A stretch of DNA of 64,000 nt. It comes from Seison nebaliae (lineage: Eukaryota > Rotifera > Pararotatoria > Seisonacea > Seisonidae). Below the pieces are notes generated by a model. It saw nothing but the letters and a program-made list of their open reading frames with translations, made no database searches and was not told where the DNA came from. Positions 25,093 to 35,874 of this stretch are shown here, in pieces (position 1 is the first letter of the stretch; every line of letters begins with the position of its first letter). Made by a program: the position numbers and the translations under genes. Where the stretch lies: positions 23,868 to 87,867 of the forward strand of contig JALJEE010001725.1 in the NCBI GenBank assembly GCA_023231475.1, in the 5' to 3' direction.

Positions 25093-25275
25093 TTAGAAAA
25101 TGGTGAAACCGTTAGCATAGTCCTTAAATCGTCCGTCAACTCTCGTAGCTGAATGAAGAGGTTTATTAACTGGAGCTTTTGGTTTATTTTCGTCATGTCG
25201 CACACGTCTTTGATGTATCGGTTTGACTGTAATGGCATAATGTCGTGATCGTTTGCCAACTTCACCCGACATCAT
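25093..25275 (-). CDS. Small basic ORF or terminal exon
   Basis: Sixty codons start at a double ATG that lies one base after a possible acceptor (GTTCTTAG). Base composition is more gene-like than the surroundings. The peptide is basic and polar (KRSRHYAITVKPIHQRRVRH; then DGRFKDYANGF at the C-terminus), with no signal peptide and no Cys. It may be the last exon of a larger gene. Not recognised. Confidence 0.35.
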   Translation of the reverse strand: MMSGEVGKRSRHYAITVKPIHQRRVRHDENKPKAPVNKPLHSATRVDGRFKDYANGFTIF

Positions 25276-27658
25276 CCTAAGAACAGTAAGAGTGGCACTA
25301 GAAGATTGAAAGGATGTTATGGATGTTAATTAAATAGAAGTTTCATTTGATTTTACACATCCATCAGCACAAGTCATTGTCTGGCGTTCATGAAACTACG
25401 ATTCGATATCTGATTATATTAAACTCTAATTTGAAATATGTGCCATCTAGGAGATCCATGTAACAGTTACACACACAATAGAAACTAGTGAATAGTAGAC
25501 AGTAGTGATAGTAGTCATAGAAGAGAAAAAAGAAGAAGAATAATGAAAATCTTGAAATAAAAATGATTAAAATGTGTATAAGATGAACAATATCTTTTCA
25601 ATTCTTCTCACTGATTCGTTTGCTTTCCAAGTAAACAATAATGATTCAAGGTGAACCGAAAAAGAAATTCATTCACACTTATCAATTTTCTTATATCATA
25701 ATCCGATTGTTCATTATCACAATCGGTATTGGCTCTCCCTTTCGACCACAGAGAGAGAGAGAGAAGAGCAACGATATATTTATCATCAAGAGCAAGTGAA
25801 GCAGAATAGAAGAATGATTTCTGTCGATTTAATTATTTACCAATAAATTTCTTTTAATCGGTATATCTAACGATTGGCCTCCATAAAATATCCAATTCTT
25901 TATTTGCTTTGACATTCCAGTTCATTTTTGCTTGTCCTTCAAATCCTGAAAAACTCTAGACTGTTATCTCAATTTACTAAAAATAAACTGATCTCCTGAA
26001 ACAAGGGGACAAGTAGAAATCCGGATGAATTTTTCATTATTTTTCCTATTCCTCTTTCCACAAGAACCGATTGAGAAATCTGCTATCTAATTCAGCCCCC
26101 ATTGTCATACTCTTTGGGATATACTTCCTCTTTTAACTCTTCATCTGTTATATAATTATGCGTTAAATGTCCAATAGGGTTCGATTGGATGGATTAGGAG
26201 AAGCATGGATTCCACCCCCAAGGAAGGAGAATAAGAAGGAGAAGAAGAAAAGCTATAGGATTTATAGAGAAATTAACTTACTGTTCAAACAAATATCTAA
26301 CTGCTTTCCTATCTAACTTGGAATTGTTGAGATATGTTTAGTCAGTACCTTGTACAATATAAGAGATCTAGTTCAAATAACAGGAATCTGTTGTTATACC
26401 AAATTGTTTCTTTCAACAAATATTCATTTTATTCGCCTCTCATTTCTTCAACAAATTATATGCTCAAACAAATCATCAGTCGTCTCTACAAATGGACAAT
26501 GCGTCGTTCTTTAACGGATATTTGATCGTCCTCCATCCTAAATCGCTTATAATATTTAGAAATTGAAAATAAAAGAATATGCTACTACTCCCTTACGTAC
26601 CTATGTTTTACGAATGAGTTTCATTTCCTTTTTCAAATTATTTACTTGTCAAATCCAAATTCTTCTTCTTTTCACCAACTTCTTCCCCCTCTTTTCTCTA
26701 CTTTCTACACCTCTATGAATATGACCACTCTTATGTCATGACGGTTCTTCACTTACACAGACAACATACGTAATACATTCCACCCATTATTTTCTCAACG
26801 TCTTCTTTGAATAATTTCTTGAGAATATACTCTCATCAATGTACTGTTCCGATAGGAATATATGGAAGGAACAGAATTCTACATGAAATTTCTTAGAAAT
26901 TTCCAAATTATCCATATCTCCATCAACGATTATTGATTTCCAATTACTTTACTAGAACTATTTCGACCATCATCTTTTGTCAATGGGACACATCTGTATC
27001 AACATTCGGAAGTTGATTAATGAAGTAGAAAAACCAGAAACTGACGTATAAACATCGTCAAACAAGTAACGAATGGTCTGGTTTAACATATCAGTCATTT
27101 ATGTCGCATAATTATGCGTTATATGTTAACGTAACGGAAAAAAGAGAGTAGATGAGTAAAAAGGAAAGTGTTAAATTCTCTGGCCAGCTTAGGCAACTAT
27201 TCTTAGTGTTAATTAAGCATCATTATATATTTTTGGATAACACCTCCACAATGAACATCTTTAGCAACTGTGAGTAGAAATGTGAGTACCACTAGTGTCG
27301 ATATTGAAGGAATTGAATTAAGGAGACAATTTTTTCCTGATTCTAACATGTCATGTTTAGCGAGTGATGGGAGAAGACACCCATAGCAAATTTACATTTT
27401 CAAATTCCTAAATTGGGAATTGAGGGTAATTGTTAGTAATAAGATTACCAATCATCTCAATATGAAAAAAAAGGGAATTCCTCAATGACTTCATTCTAAT
27501 TTTGAGCAAACTAAACATTATTCCCAATCGACAATTAATTGGAATGGAAGAAATGAACTTCCTTTCATCAATCGACCATCATTTTAGCAATAAGTCGTGA
27601 AAAAGAAAACTATTAATTCTTAAAAAGAAAACGAAAAAAAACTGTTTACTTTCCCAAT
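25276..27658. other. Gene-poor AT-rich stretch
   Basis: I see no supported gene. A (GA)n run lies near 25750-25767. Short ORFs (for example 26334-26525) appear random. Confidence 0.4.
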
Positions 27659-28000
27659 ATGAATTTTTATATCTTTTTTATGATATTCTTCATCACATAT
27701 CACCAAATGGACACCTTACCACTCCTAGCGTATGAAGCTACCAATTCTATTTTGGACGATTTACTCAAAAATCAACAGGTTACATCTATTTAAGAATGAA
27801 CAAAATTTTTCGTCATAACGAACAACTCTTTATTCAACTGCAATTATTTCCAGTCATGCTATTTCCCAATAATCATACACTCCGTTTCTTTACAGATTCT
27901 TCAATACCTGATTGAAAGCAAACATGAAATTATAAAAAAGTTACAACATCGAAGAAAACGAAGTTGCTTTGACGAAGATAATGATTGGATGTGCTGGTAA
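27659..28000 (+). CDS. Candidate neuropeptide precursor with C-terminal cyclic peptide
   Basis: Two exons (27659-27778 and 27896-28000) join in phase 0 across a 117-nt intron (GTTACA...TTACAG) to give 74 residues. A hydrophobic signal peptide (MNFYIFFMIFFITYH) is followed by an acidic or amphipathic spacer (residues about 20-58), a tetrabasic site RRKR at 59-62 and the 12-residue end SCFDEDNDWMCW before TAA. One basic cleavage site followed by a short two-Cys peptide at the extreme C-terminus is the layout of cyclic neuropeptide precursors. The two Cys enclose eight residues, and there is no Gly for amidation. I do not recognise the peptide family. A possible donor (GTAATT) overlaps the last codons, so an extra exon cannot be excluded. 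Confidence 0.5.
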
Positions 28001-29386
28001 TTTTCGACATTGACAACGACTTATTTCTCATGAAACATTTTCACTTTTCCTAAAAAGTTTTCCGATCGAACACTCATCGGAACTCCTCCAAATAAACCAA
28101 AAGTTCATCTCACTCTGACCAACTTCCCTATTTAATGTCATGATTATTTGGACCTTTCAACTTCTTCCATTAAACACAAACCCCACATTATTTAGGACAT
28201 GCAGGAAACGTAAAAAACAAAAACAAATTTAAAACTAAAATTTTTTGTAACATTTTTAAGTACTACCTGATTATTGAGATTATTAATATAACTATTTCAG
28301 TCATCGAATGGACATTTTAACTAAATATCATAATAAACAATAATCGAAAAAATTATCGTAATAATTCGGAATAACAGATTGTAGGACATGGGGCAGTTGA
28401 TCAACTGGGCAGTCGAATTTTTTCAACTTTTTTTTAAACCTCATTTTCTATCAGAAATATTTAACTTACCATTTTAAACTTGTTAATATAATTGGAAAGA
28501 GTTCGAAATGCTCTACATTGTTACTCCCATGTTAACTGTTAACTGTAGAGTCTACAACATAGTTATTTCTACTTTTAATTTTATTCTAAAAATGGTTTAT
28601 GGTTATATATTGTAAGTTTATGGAAAAATAAATGATTTTCCTATTTTCACAATTCTCTTTTCCTCTTAAAACAATTTGTAGTCGGTAGGCAATCGGAAAT
28701 GTGAAATAATTGACATTTTGATAGTTTATTTGATATTTTCTATTTTTTTTAATTCCGTTCTTTGAATAATTTATCAGAAATTGAATCAGTTTGAGAATGA
28801 GATTTGCTAAATATAAAAGAAGAGAATGTTGGAAAATTTTGAAGAGTCTTATTCTAGAAATTATCTTTGGTAAATATTTGAAGAAACTAAATGGAAATTT
28901 TATGCTTGAATTCATGAAAGATTTTTAAGATTTCTAATTTCATTCTCAATGTGTTTTTATTTGAAAGTTTCTTTAAAATAATTTTTCCAAAGTTAATTTT
29001 TCCGAAAAATTAATGAAAAATATTTACTTGGTCATCGATACATAGAATTTCATTGAACATATTAATAAAATAATTAGTTTTAATTTAATACGGATATTTA
29101 GTTTGATTGGATGAAACTCAATTAAATTTGCATGAGTTAATAATCTTTCATTAAGAATTATTGTTGTTCTTCTTGTTAATGATGATTCACGTTAGATGGA
29201 AGAATGACGTGTAAATGATTATGTGGATGAAAAGAAAGAGAGATTGGGAAAGCGCAAAATTCCAACAGAAAATTTTCTAGTTCAAATTTGTTAGTTGTCT
29301 ATAAATATGGAGCACATATCATGTAAATTTCTTAATAGATTCATTGATACGGTTTACTTTATTTTATTATAATATTTTTTCTAATA

Positions 29387-29584
29387 CTATCTTCCATTAT
29401 AGTTTTTAAGAGAGGACATATTCTTCCATCCATGGACAATATGACATCGTCTATGGAATGGGTTGTTGGGGTCTATCAATTCAACAACAACACTCGTTAG
29501 ACAGGAAGTCTGGCGAGTGTTGTTAATACCCATGATATGATAGGTAGATTGAACGAGGTGAAAGATGAGAATGGCAAAGTACAT
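29387..29584 (-). CDS. Possible small secreted peptide
   Basis: This is an ATG-initiated ORF of 65 codons. It has a plausible signal peptide (MYFAILIFHLVQS), then a mature part with two Cys about 20 residues apart (SCLTSVVVELID, later RRCHIVHG). There is no intron and no recognisable family. Listed because the hydrophobic start is at the very N-terminus; chance is a real alternative. Confidence 0.28.
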   Translation of the reverse strand: MYFAILIFHLVQSTYHIMGINNTRQTSCLTSVVVELIDPNNPFHRRCHIVHGWKNMSSLKNYNGR

Positions 29585-30268
29585 TGGAGGACCAATTCAT
29601 TTCACACCAATTTGAAAAAAAATCCATTAAAGAATTCAATTACAATTCAATGAATTAAACTTAATAGACTTCCCACATTCTCAATGAATTTGTCAATCAA
29701 ATACCAACCAGACCATTAGATTAATCACAAAATAATATTCTTCCAGATTAACAGAATTTGTTTCTCAAATAAAACTTTCAGTTCTCAAAAATGTTTTATT
29801 ATTACATTTTAAGATTAAGAAATATAGAAAACATTATCTAAAACTTTCCACATTCTCAAATATGAAATAATAATATCATTCTATGACTGACATATGGGAC
29901 AACTGACTATTTCCCTGAGAACTGTTTAAGGACAATTTACAACTGTTTAATTGGACAATTAGCTCTTAGGAATTAGAGCTAAAAATTGAATTTTTAATTT
30001 TCTTAAAAAACATTCGCGACGAACCTCCAAGTTCATTTGTTGAAAGAAGGTTGTAAGCGCAATGAAATGTTGCATCCATGTTCGTCGAATGATATCTATA
30101 TATACGGAAATTCAATCCCTATTGAGATTAGTTAGAAATCATAATTTATGAAAATTCTTTCAATTTTTCGTTCAATTCGTTTCGAGATGGGGTCAATTTC
30201 ATGCAACAAGAGAATGGTCGTATGTCGGAGAAGAAATCTGTCAATCTTCCAATGTCGGGTGAATGGGA

Positions 30269-30600
30269 GGTCAATTAGTGGGTAGCCTCTTTGGTCCCGC
30301 TAATTGACCAGTTACTTAACTTGGTAAAAGGTTGGTGGTATCAACTTGGTAACAAAAACAGGTGACTCGGAAGAAGAATTACCTGTCAAGGGAAATATCC
30401 GAGATTTCAAATGGAAAGATCAAGAATGATTTCCGATTTTTGGAAATTCTTCTTCAGACTTCCTTACTTCCACACTCCAAAGTCTCAAGATCGCTTCCAT
30501 GGTATCTTTTTTCAGTTCCTGTGGTGTTATGGTATCCGAGATGGAATTGGTTATAGGATAGCGTCTAATCTGTGGGTAACCTCTTTGGTCCCCTGATTGG
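30269..30600. repeat. Two copies of a ~30-bp repeat, one in a hairpin
   Basis: The core cctctttggtccc, with matching flanks (gtgggta before, ctaattg or ctgattg after), occurs at about 30277-30307 and 30567-30598. In the first copy the arms ggtcaattag (30269-30278) and ctaattgacc (30300-30309) form a perfect 10-bp inverted repeat. A weaker relative lies near 32760-32795. This suggests remnants of a dispersed element. Confidence 0.5.
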
Positions 30601-31355
30601 GTCGCTCTTCCGACTATGGCCAATTAGTCAACAACCACCGATCTTCTCCGTTCTTGGAGAAGATATGCCTACTGATGGAACTGGAATCTACCAAAATGGA
30701 AGCGAAAAATGATAAAGATTGTTTGAGACTTCCAGTGATGGAAGGAATAAGCACCAAATATCTTCTACTAACTGGATCATATTATCATATATCATACTGA
30801 GCCAAATATGGGATATCAGAATAATCAATTAATCATTCAAAATTCAAGGGTGGTTTTCGAAGAACGATTCGGTCCAATACGTCATACATCTTGATTGCCT
30901 AGGCCTAGGTTTTTTGTCTATTCTATTCTCTTTACAAATCTTGATCTTCCATAAATTTTTGTTATATAACCAAATAAATATTAATATAAATTCTCCATAT
31001 TTTCTAACATCTAATATATTCTTGTAAGAATCATCTAAAATTATTCAGAGGTTTTCCTTATCGGATCTTACCTCTTTAATTTACACGATTAACAATACAA
31101 TATTAAGGATTTGAATAATATTTTATTAATAATCTTATATATTATTACGAAAAATATTCCTTATTGATCTACAACGTGAATATTCCATTAATTTTATGAG
31201 AATTTTCGTCAGTTAATGTCGCTGATAGCGAACATGCTTGTACTATGTCTCTACTAATTTTCATATGTACTGATTGATAATCAATGTCATCATAGTATTG
31301 ATGAAAGAAAAGTTTTATTATGAAAATGTTTAATATTATTATTAATTTAAAGATA

Positions 31356-31943
31356 CTATATGACGGTATATGTAACTTCGTCGGCTACTCGATCTGGTGC
31401 GTCGTAACAAGCCTGATGGTCCATCAATACATTGGGTGGTACGTTATCAAAAAGTAATCCTACTCCGATAATTGATCGTTGTCTTCGTTTGTTATCATTA
31501 TTCCGTTCGACTACATATTCAATTTTCTTCCATTGACACATCGAACAGGAGTATTTATTAACGGAGGTTTTAAGTCTGGTATCATATAATTCGTTGTTCC
31601 ACACGGCTAAATATTTGACTGACGGATATACATTCCAATTGGGTTGGTTTTCTGCCCACCACAGACAAGTATCTTTTAACCGATACTTTTTTTCAGAATC
31701 ATTTTCAAAAAAAGTTCCTTTTTGTGCATCCCATCCCTGTTCCATTTTCCCTGCAATTAAACATTTTTCCGTTATTTTAGAAGAAATGAAGTTGATCATG
31801 GGTTCGTCATATATGGGAACCTGTGGATAACCGCACTCCGTATCTAAAATTTCTACTTCACACTTGTAATGAGATGTTTCATGAAGAAGACATTCAATGC
31901 TTACGAATAGAAAAATCAATAGACAAGGATGCAATATAGACAT
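31356..31943 (-). CDS. Secreted Cys-containing orphan protein
   Basis: This single-exon gene encodes 195 aa. A signal peptide (MSILHPCLLIFLFVSIEC) is followed by a mature region with about seven Cys (HYKCEV, TECGYP, EKCLIA, DTCLWW, YSCSMC, QACYD). A furin-like site KRRQRSIIGVG lies near residue 158, so a C-terminal fragment of about 35 residues could be released. Trp and aromatic residues are frequent in the centre (CLWWAENQPNW). No family is recognised. The gene stands alone, with more than 1.8 kb of AT-rich DNA on its 5' side and over 3 kb on its 3' side. The coding character (no stops for 588 nt, good signal peptide) is convincing. Confidence 0.65.
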   Translation of the reverse strand: MSILHPCLLIFLFVSIECLLHETSHYKCEVEILDTECGYPQVPIYDEPMINFISSKITEKCLIAGKMEQGWDAQKGTFFENDSEKKYRLKDTCLWWAENQPNWNVYPSVKYLAVWNNELYDTRLKTSVNKYSCSMCQWKKIEYVVERNNDNKRRQRSIIGVGLLFDNVPPNVLMDHQACYDAPDRVADEVTYTVI

Positions 31944-33810
31944 GCTATTCGTCTTCCAATACTAAACTGGGAATTTTGTTTTAGTGTGAAATATATATTA
32001 TCCAAAATATAAAATCTAAAAAATTTCTTTCAAACCAGCAATATCTGAAATGAACCATTGACGATATAATGATTAGGAAAGGAATCGATATATCGAATAT
32101 CAATGAAATCTTTTCATGAAAGGAGAATAAAGTTTCATTATTTTTATCGGGAAACTACTTAACTACAAAACAATAATCGAACAAAGCAACAAAATACATA
32201 TATATAAGTAATAGTTCCAATAAGTTAATAAGTTCCTTTCCAATATCGATTTCACGGTACATATCAGTACAATGCCCTATTAAACGGTATGCAGCAATCT
32301 AAAAAAATATGAATTGTTCTATTATATTAGAGTTCCATCTCAAAAACTTGGTTATTCAATAAAGAATGAAGAATAATTAAGACGATGAAACTTTCAGAAA
32401 ATAAATTTTAAGTTTCACTATAGTTAGACTGAGGACAAATACCTTCTCAAAAATCGGACAATTGGCGTTCGATTTATAAAGCTTGAAAATTCGATATTTG
32501 AAAAATTAATATATATTCGGATTTTCATTATGGACAAAATCGATCGAAACGTGGAAGAACATTTCATCCATGTTATTGAAATGTCGCTGTTGCAAATAAT
32601 TTTCTTCATCTATAAATTAGGTACACATACATATTATAAATTCAGTTTTTCTAGTTGGAAAATGAAATTTTTAGGGTTTCATATACATTCTGATATTAAG
32701 ACGTGAACATAATTCGTTAGATTGTCGTTGAGGATTTGGTCAGCGGTCAATTTATGAATTGTCAATCTCTTTGGTGTCCAGATTGGTCCCTTATCACACT
32801 ACAAAGGTGAGAGATTGAAAATATTTGGAGTCGATCGAATGGAACAATCTCATCGCTCCTAATATCTCAACACAGTTTGTGTTTGGCATAATTTTAAAGG
32901 GTTATCGCCAAGCCCAACAATCTTGAGCGCATCATGAAAAGTCGGAAAGTTTGAGAAGAATTCAAATGGAGATTAACTTCTTTGGTGCTCCATTTGACTT
33001 CTCTCATCTGTTGCCGACCTCTATTTTGGTCCTTCCACCACTACCGCCACACGGGACGTTAGTCTCTGTTCATACATATATATATATAGGTTTAATAGAA
33101 ATGAAATATATTTCTAATCAAATACGCAATTCAAGTATTTATGGAGAATCAATTCAAATATTTATAGATGATCAATTCAAGTATTTATGGATGATCAATT
33201 CAAGTATTTATGGAGAATCAATTCAAGTATTTATGAAGAATCAATTCAAGTATTTATGGAGAATCAATTTAAAATTTAATTTTTTCGTCATTTACCCAAA
33301 ATTCAAATAAATTTTTGAAAAACTTTTTTTGTCTCATAATAATCGAGTAGTCTCTTTAGTTTTATTAAAAGTACATCAAACAAAAATGATTTAACTAAAA
33401 TATTCTCCTCATAATTAAACTGGTGGGATATGTGAGAACTTCATTCTCAATTAGAACTAGAATAATAATTAAGTTAATTTATTTTGATTTCGATATTTTC
33501 TCGAAAGGTTTCTCGATATGAAAATGATTACTGTGCATTTGAGAAAGAAAGTGCACGAAATACTCTTTTTTCTTCGATAGTTCCAGAAAAGTGAACGAAT
33601 ATTTTTTTCATGTTCTACTCGAAATATGAGAGGCAGAGAGAAAGAGAGGTGGAATAGAAATGGAGAACACATGTTTTCAAGCTCAATATTTCAATGGTTC
33701 GTTTAAATGATGAGAGGGGAGGATGAATAGAAGGAGAATGAAATAGTGGAAAGTTTTAGTTATTGGCACGTCATCGTTATTTTTCGATTCAACATATCAT
33801 CCCATCAAGA
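31944..33810. other. Intergenic with minisatellite
   Basis: AT-rich. It contains the 23-bp minisatellite at 33127-33264 (own entry) and a segment (32740-33060) loosely similar to the 30.3-30.6 kb repeats. I see no gene. Confidence 0.45.
33127..33264. repeat. 23-bp minisatellite, six units
   Basis: Six head-to-tail 23-bp units of the form caattcaagtatttatggag plus aat run from 33127 to 33264, with one to three substitutions in units 2, 3 and 5. A seventh, decayed start follows. Because 23 is not a multiple of three, all frames are traversed; the open frame through it (32951-33310) is probably incidental. Confidence 0.9.
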
Positions 33811-34169
33811 ATGGTAGTAAGGAAACCGCCGAAACCAGTTCGAATTCCAGTAGAGAATTATCGGAGACAAATCGGTTAGAAGTGAATAAATAACGAAATA
33901 AGATTTATTCTCTCTTGTCTGTTTTTTAGGGAGACAAGAAAATAAGTATGCATTGAGAGAAGAAGAGAAGCGCATACGACATGAGAAAAAGAGGAAACAA
34001 GAAACGAAAGAACATTCAGTTACATCTTTAATGTAACTATTATTAATAATATTTTCTCTCATTCATACATATCTCTTTTTTTTTTCAGTTGATAGCTGTG
34101 TGGACGGTGGCCGTATTATTTGGCTTAATGTTGATGATCTATCTCATCTTATACTACCGACTCAATTGA
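33811..34169 (+). CDS. Small integral membrane protein
   Basis: Two exons (33811-33874 and 34096-34169) give 45 residues. A basic cytosolic head (MVVRKPPKPVRIPVENYRRQ) is followed by one membrane helix (VAVLFGLMLMIYLILYY) ending RLN. The intron (221 nt) starts GTTAGA. The acceptor used here is GATAG at 34094-34095, seven bases after a TTTTTCAG. Only the GATAG choice keeps the helix in frame; use of TTTTTCAG would open another frame over the antisense gene. The layout resembles vertebrate small integral membrane proteins, but I cannot name one. Its stop codon directly abuts the stop of the DUF4773 gene on the other strand. Confidence 0.45.
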
Positions 34170-35397
34170 TCAGATCCAATGCATCATATTTCTTTGTGCT
34201 TCTTGAAAATTCTCAACACTTTTATCAGACATTAATAATTCTTTCCATCCAATGTTGCTACCACCCGGCAATCGGTAACATCCGATATTCGTCGTGAAAA
34301 TGTGTGTATTTCTCACGAACAGTTGTGATTGTAGACAACCGGCCGCTGATTGTTTCACGAATGTGGGCATCATGAAAATGATGGCCAATTCACAATAAAT
34401 GGCATTTGATGCCGATTCCAGAATGATATGTTCCGGCTTCGTTGCTAAAAAAAGAGAGAGACGAATAAAATAAATAAAACTTCATAAAATAATTTCATTA
34501 ACCGTTTGAAATGACTTCTTTCCCCACCGTCGAATTATCAATTGTGATAGTGAAATTGAGAGTTTTCGTCACCGTCTCTTGCGTAATGTCCACACACAAC
34601 AATTGATTCATTGATAATAATTTAAATTCGAGTTTTGCACAACATTTACAGATATTGGAGAGACATTGACATTTTGGCAATTCGTCATCCAACAACGACT
34701 TCGTCACGTTAAACGTGGGAAAAATTTTCTTTGTCTGATTTTTGGACATGCGGAAAATGGAGTCGATAATCTGTCGATATTTGGGATCGGTATCTAATAA
34801 ATTTGGTTCGATATGTGGAAATGATAGTTTGAAGGCGTCAGAAATGCGTCGAATATGATGTATTTTGTCATCTTTGGCACGTTGTGCTTCAGTTCGATTA
34901 TCACCACGATGTCGAAGATTGTGACGGATTTGCTTCATATTTGACATAGTCGTCAATTTAGCTATATGGACTCTGGGAATGACGATCTTTTTGGAAAGAT
35001 CTTTCTTCACATTAGATGGAATCACCGGTTCCAAATGCAACTGATGATCCTCGTCTGGTGGTGCCGTCTCCTTTTTCTTATTGATAATTTGTGGATTGTT
35101 TTTTGGTGGATGAATTTGATCTATCATCTTCTCGTGTATTATTGCGTCGTCGTCGATTGGGGAATGATGATGATGATTTTGAGCCTGATGGAATTTGTTA
35201 TTTGAACGTGTTAAATTTTCATTCGATTCATCAACTTTCGAATAGAAATAAATGGCGATGACAATAAATCCGAATAATAAGGTAATGATAATTGAGACTT
35301 TCTTCTTGAATCTCATCTTCCCTCCTCGATGATGCACATTCAATGGTTCTCGATGATGATCGATGGAATCATCTAAATTCTGCAAACGAGTATACAT
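34170..35397 (-). CDS. DUF4773-domain membrane protein
   Basis: Two exons (34503-35397 and 34170-34444) are separated by a 58-nt intron starting GTTAAT. The ATG at 35397 gives about 390 aa. A basic cytosolic stretch (MRFKKK) precedes one membrane helix (VSIIITLLFGFIVIAIYFY, about residues 33-51). A His/Lys-rich linker follows, then the C-terminal domain with CQCLSNICKCC, LLCVDI, LNFTITIDNSTV, YCELAI, GCLQSQLF and IGCYRLPGG. The CxCxxxxCxCC start, the LxFxIxxN strand and a closing CxRLG-like motif are the pattern of DUF4773, an extracellular domain known mainly from arthropods. Function is unknown. The protein is probably a type II membrane protein with the domain outside the cell. It is divergent from AHI1, with 477 bp between start codons. 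Confidence 0.72.
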
Positions 35398-35874
35398 GTT
35401 CAGTTCATAAGAGAAAAGAATTCTTTTGAAGAAAATTTTCGTGTTTAGCAAGAGAAAGAAAAATAGGTGAATTAAACAAAAGGAAAATTAGAAAGAAACT
35501 TTTTTTTTCGGAAAAATTCAATTATAAATTTTTTACTCGAAAAATTTCGTTGTAATAAAATTAAAAAATAAGAATGGAAAATTGTGGGAAAATTAAATGA
35601 ATATTTTCAATAATTTACCTCAAATTTATTAGCGATATTGTCGACTTATGATTCGAAAATTACTTCAAACTATTCATCTAATGTCATTTGATAATTTGTG
35701 ATGAGATGGAAGCTCGTTTCCATAACGATGGAAAAATGAAATTATCATCCGAAAATTTTTGACTTGACAGAAACTATTCATTCACCTGCATCAAAATCAT
35801 TGCTGATGGATTTTATTTTCATTGAACTAATTCAAATTGGTTAATTGAAGAAAATCAATTTTGGGAAAAGAAAG
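35398..35874. promoter_or_regulatory. Divergent promoter region, DUF4773 / AHI1
   Basis: Both genes start at the edges of this 477-bp gap, so both promoters must lie within it or inside the transcripts. The sequence is T/A-rich, with no recognisable core element. In particular I did not find a clear RFX X-box palindrome for AHI1. Confidence 0.4.

Larger units (their letters stand above)
28001..31355. other. Gene-poor stretch with dispersed repeat fragments
   Basis: This stretch is AT-rich. The ORF at 28586-28915 is A/T-biased with no motif. A weak secreted candidate (29387-29584) and a GC-richer patch with related repeat copies (30269-30800) are listed separately. Nothing else is supported. 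Confidence 0.4.

Noticed and set aside
28586-28915. 109-codon minus-strand ORF
   Set aside because: Asn/Ile/Lys/Phe-dominated sequence typical of chance frames in AT-rich DNA.
30362-30800. Overlapping plus- and minus-strand ORFs in the GC-richer patch
   Set aside because: No transposase, reverse transcriptase or other motif; kept only as a repeat region.
32951-33310. 119-codon ORF through the minisatellite
   Set aside because: It depends on the 23-bp repeat and has no recognisable content outside it.
34100-34297. Plus-strand ORF reading over the DUF4773 second exon
   Set aside because: Frame result of the alternative TTTTTCAG acceptor; the DUF4773 Cys pattern on the minus strand is the supported coding sequence.
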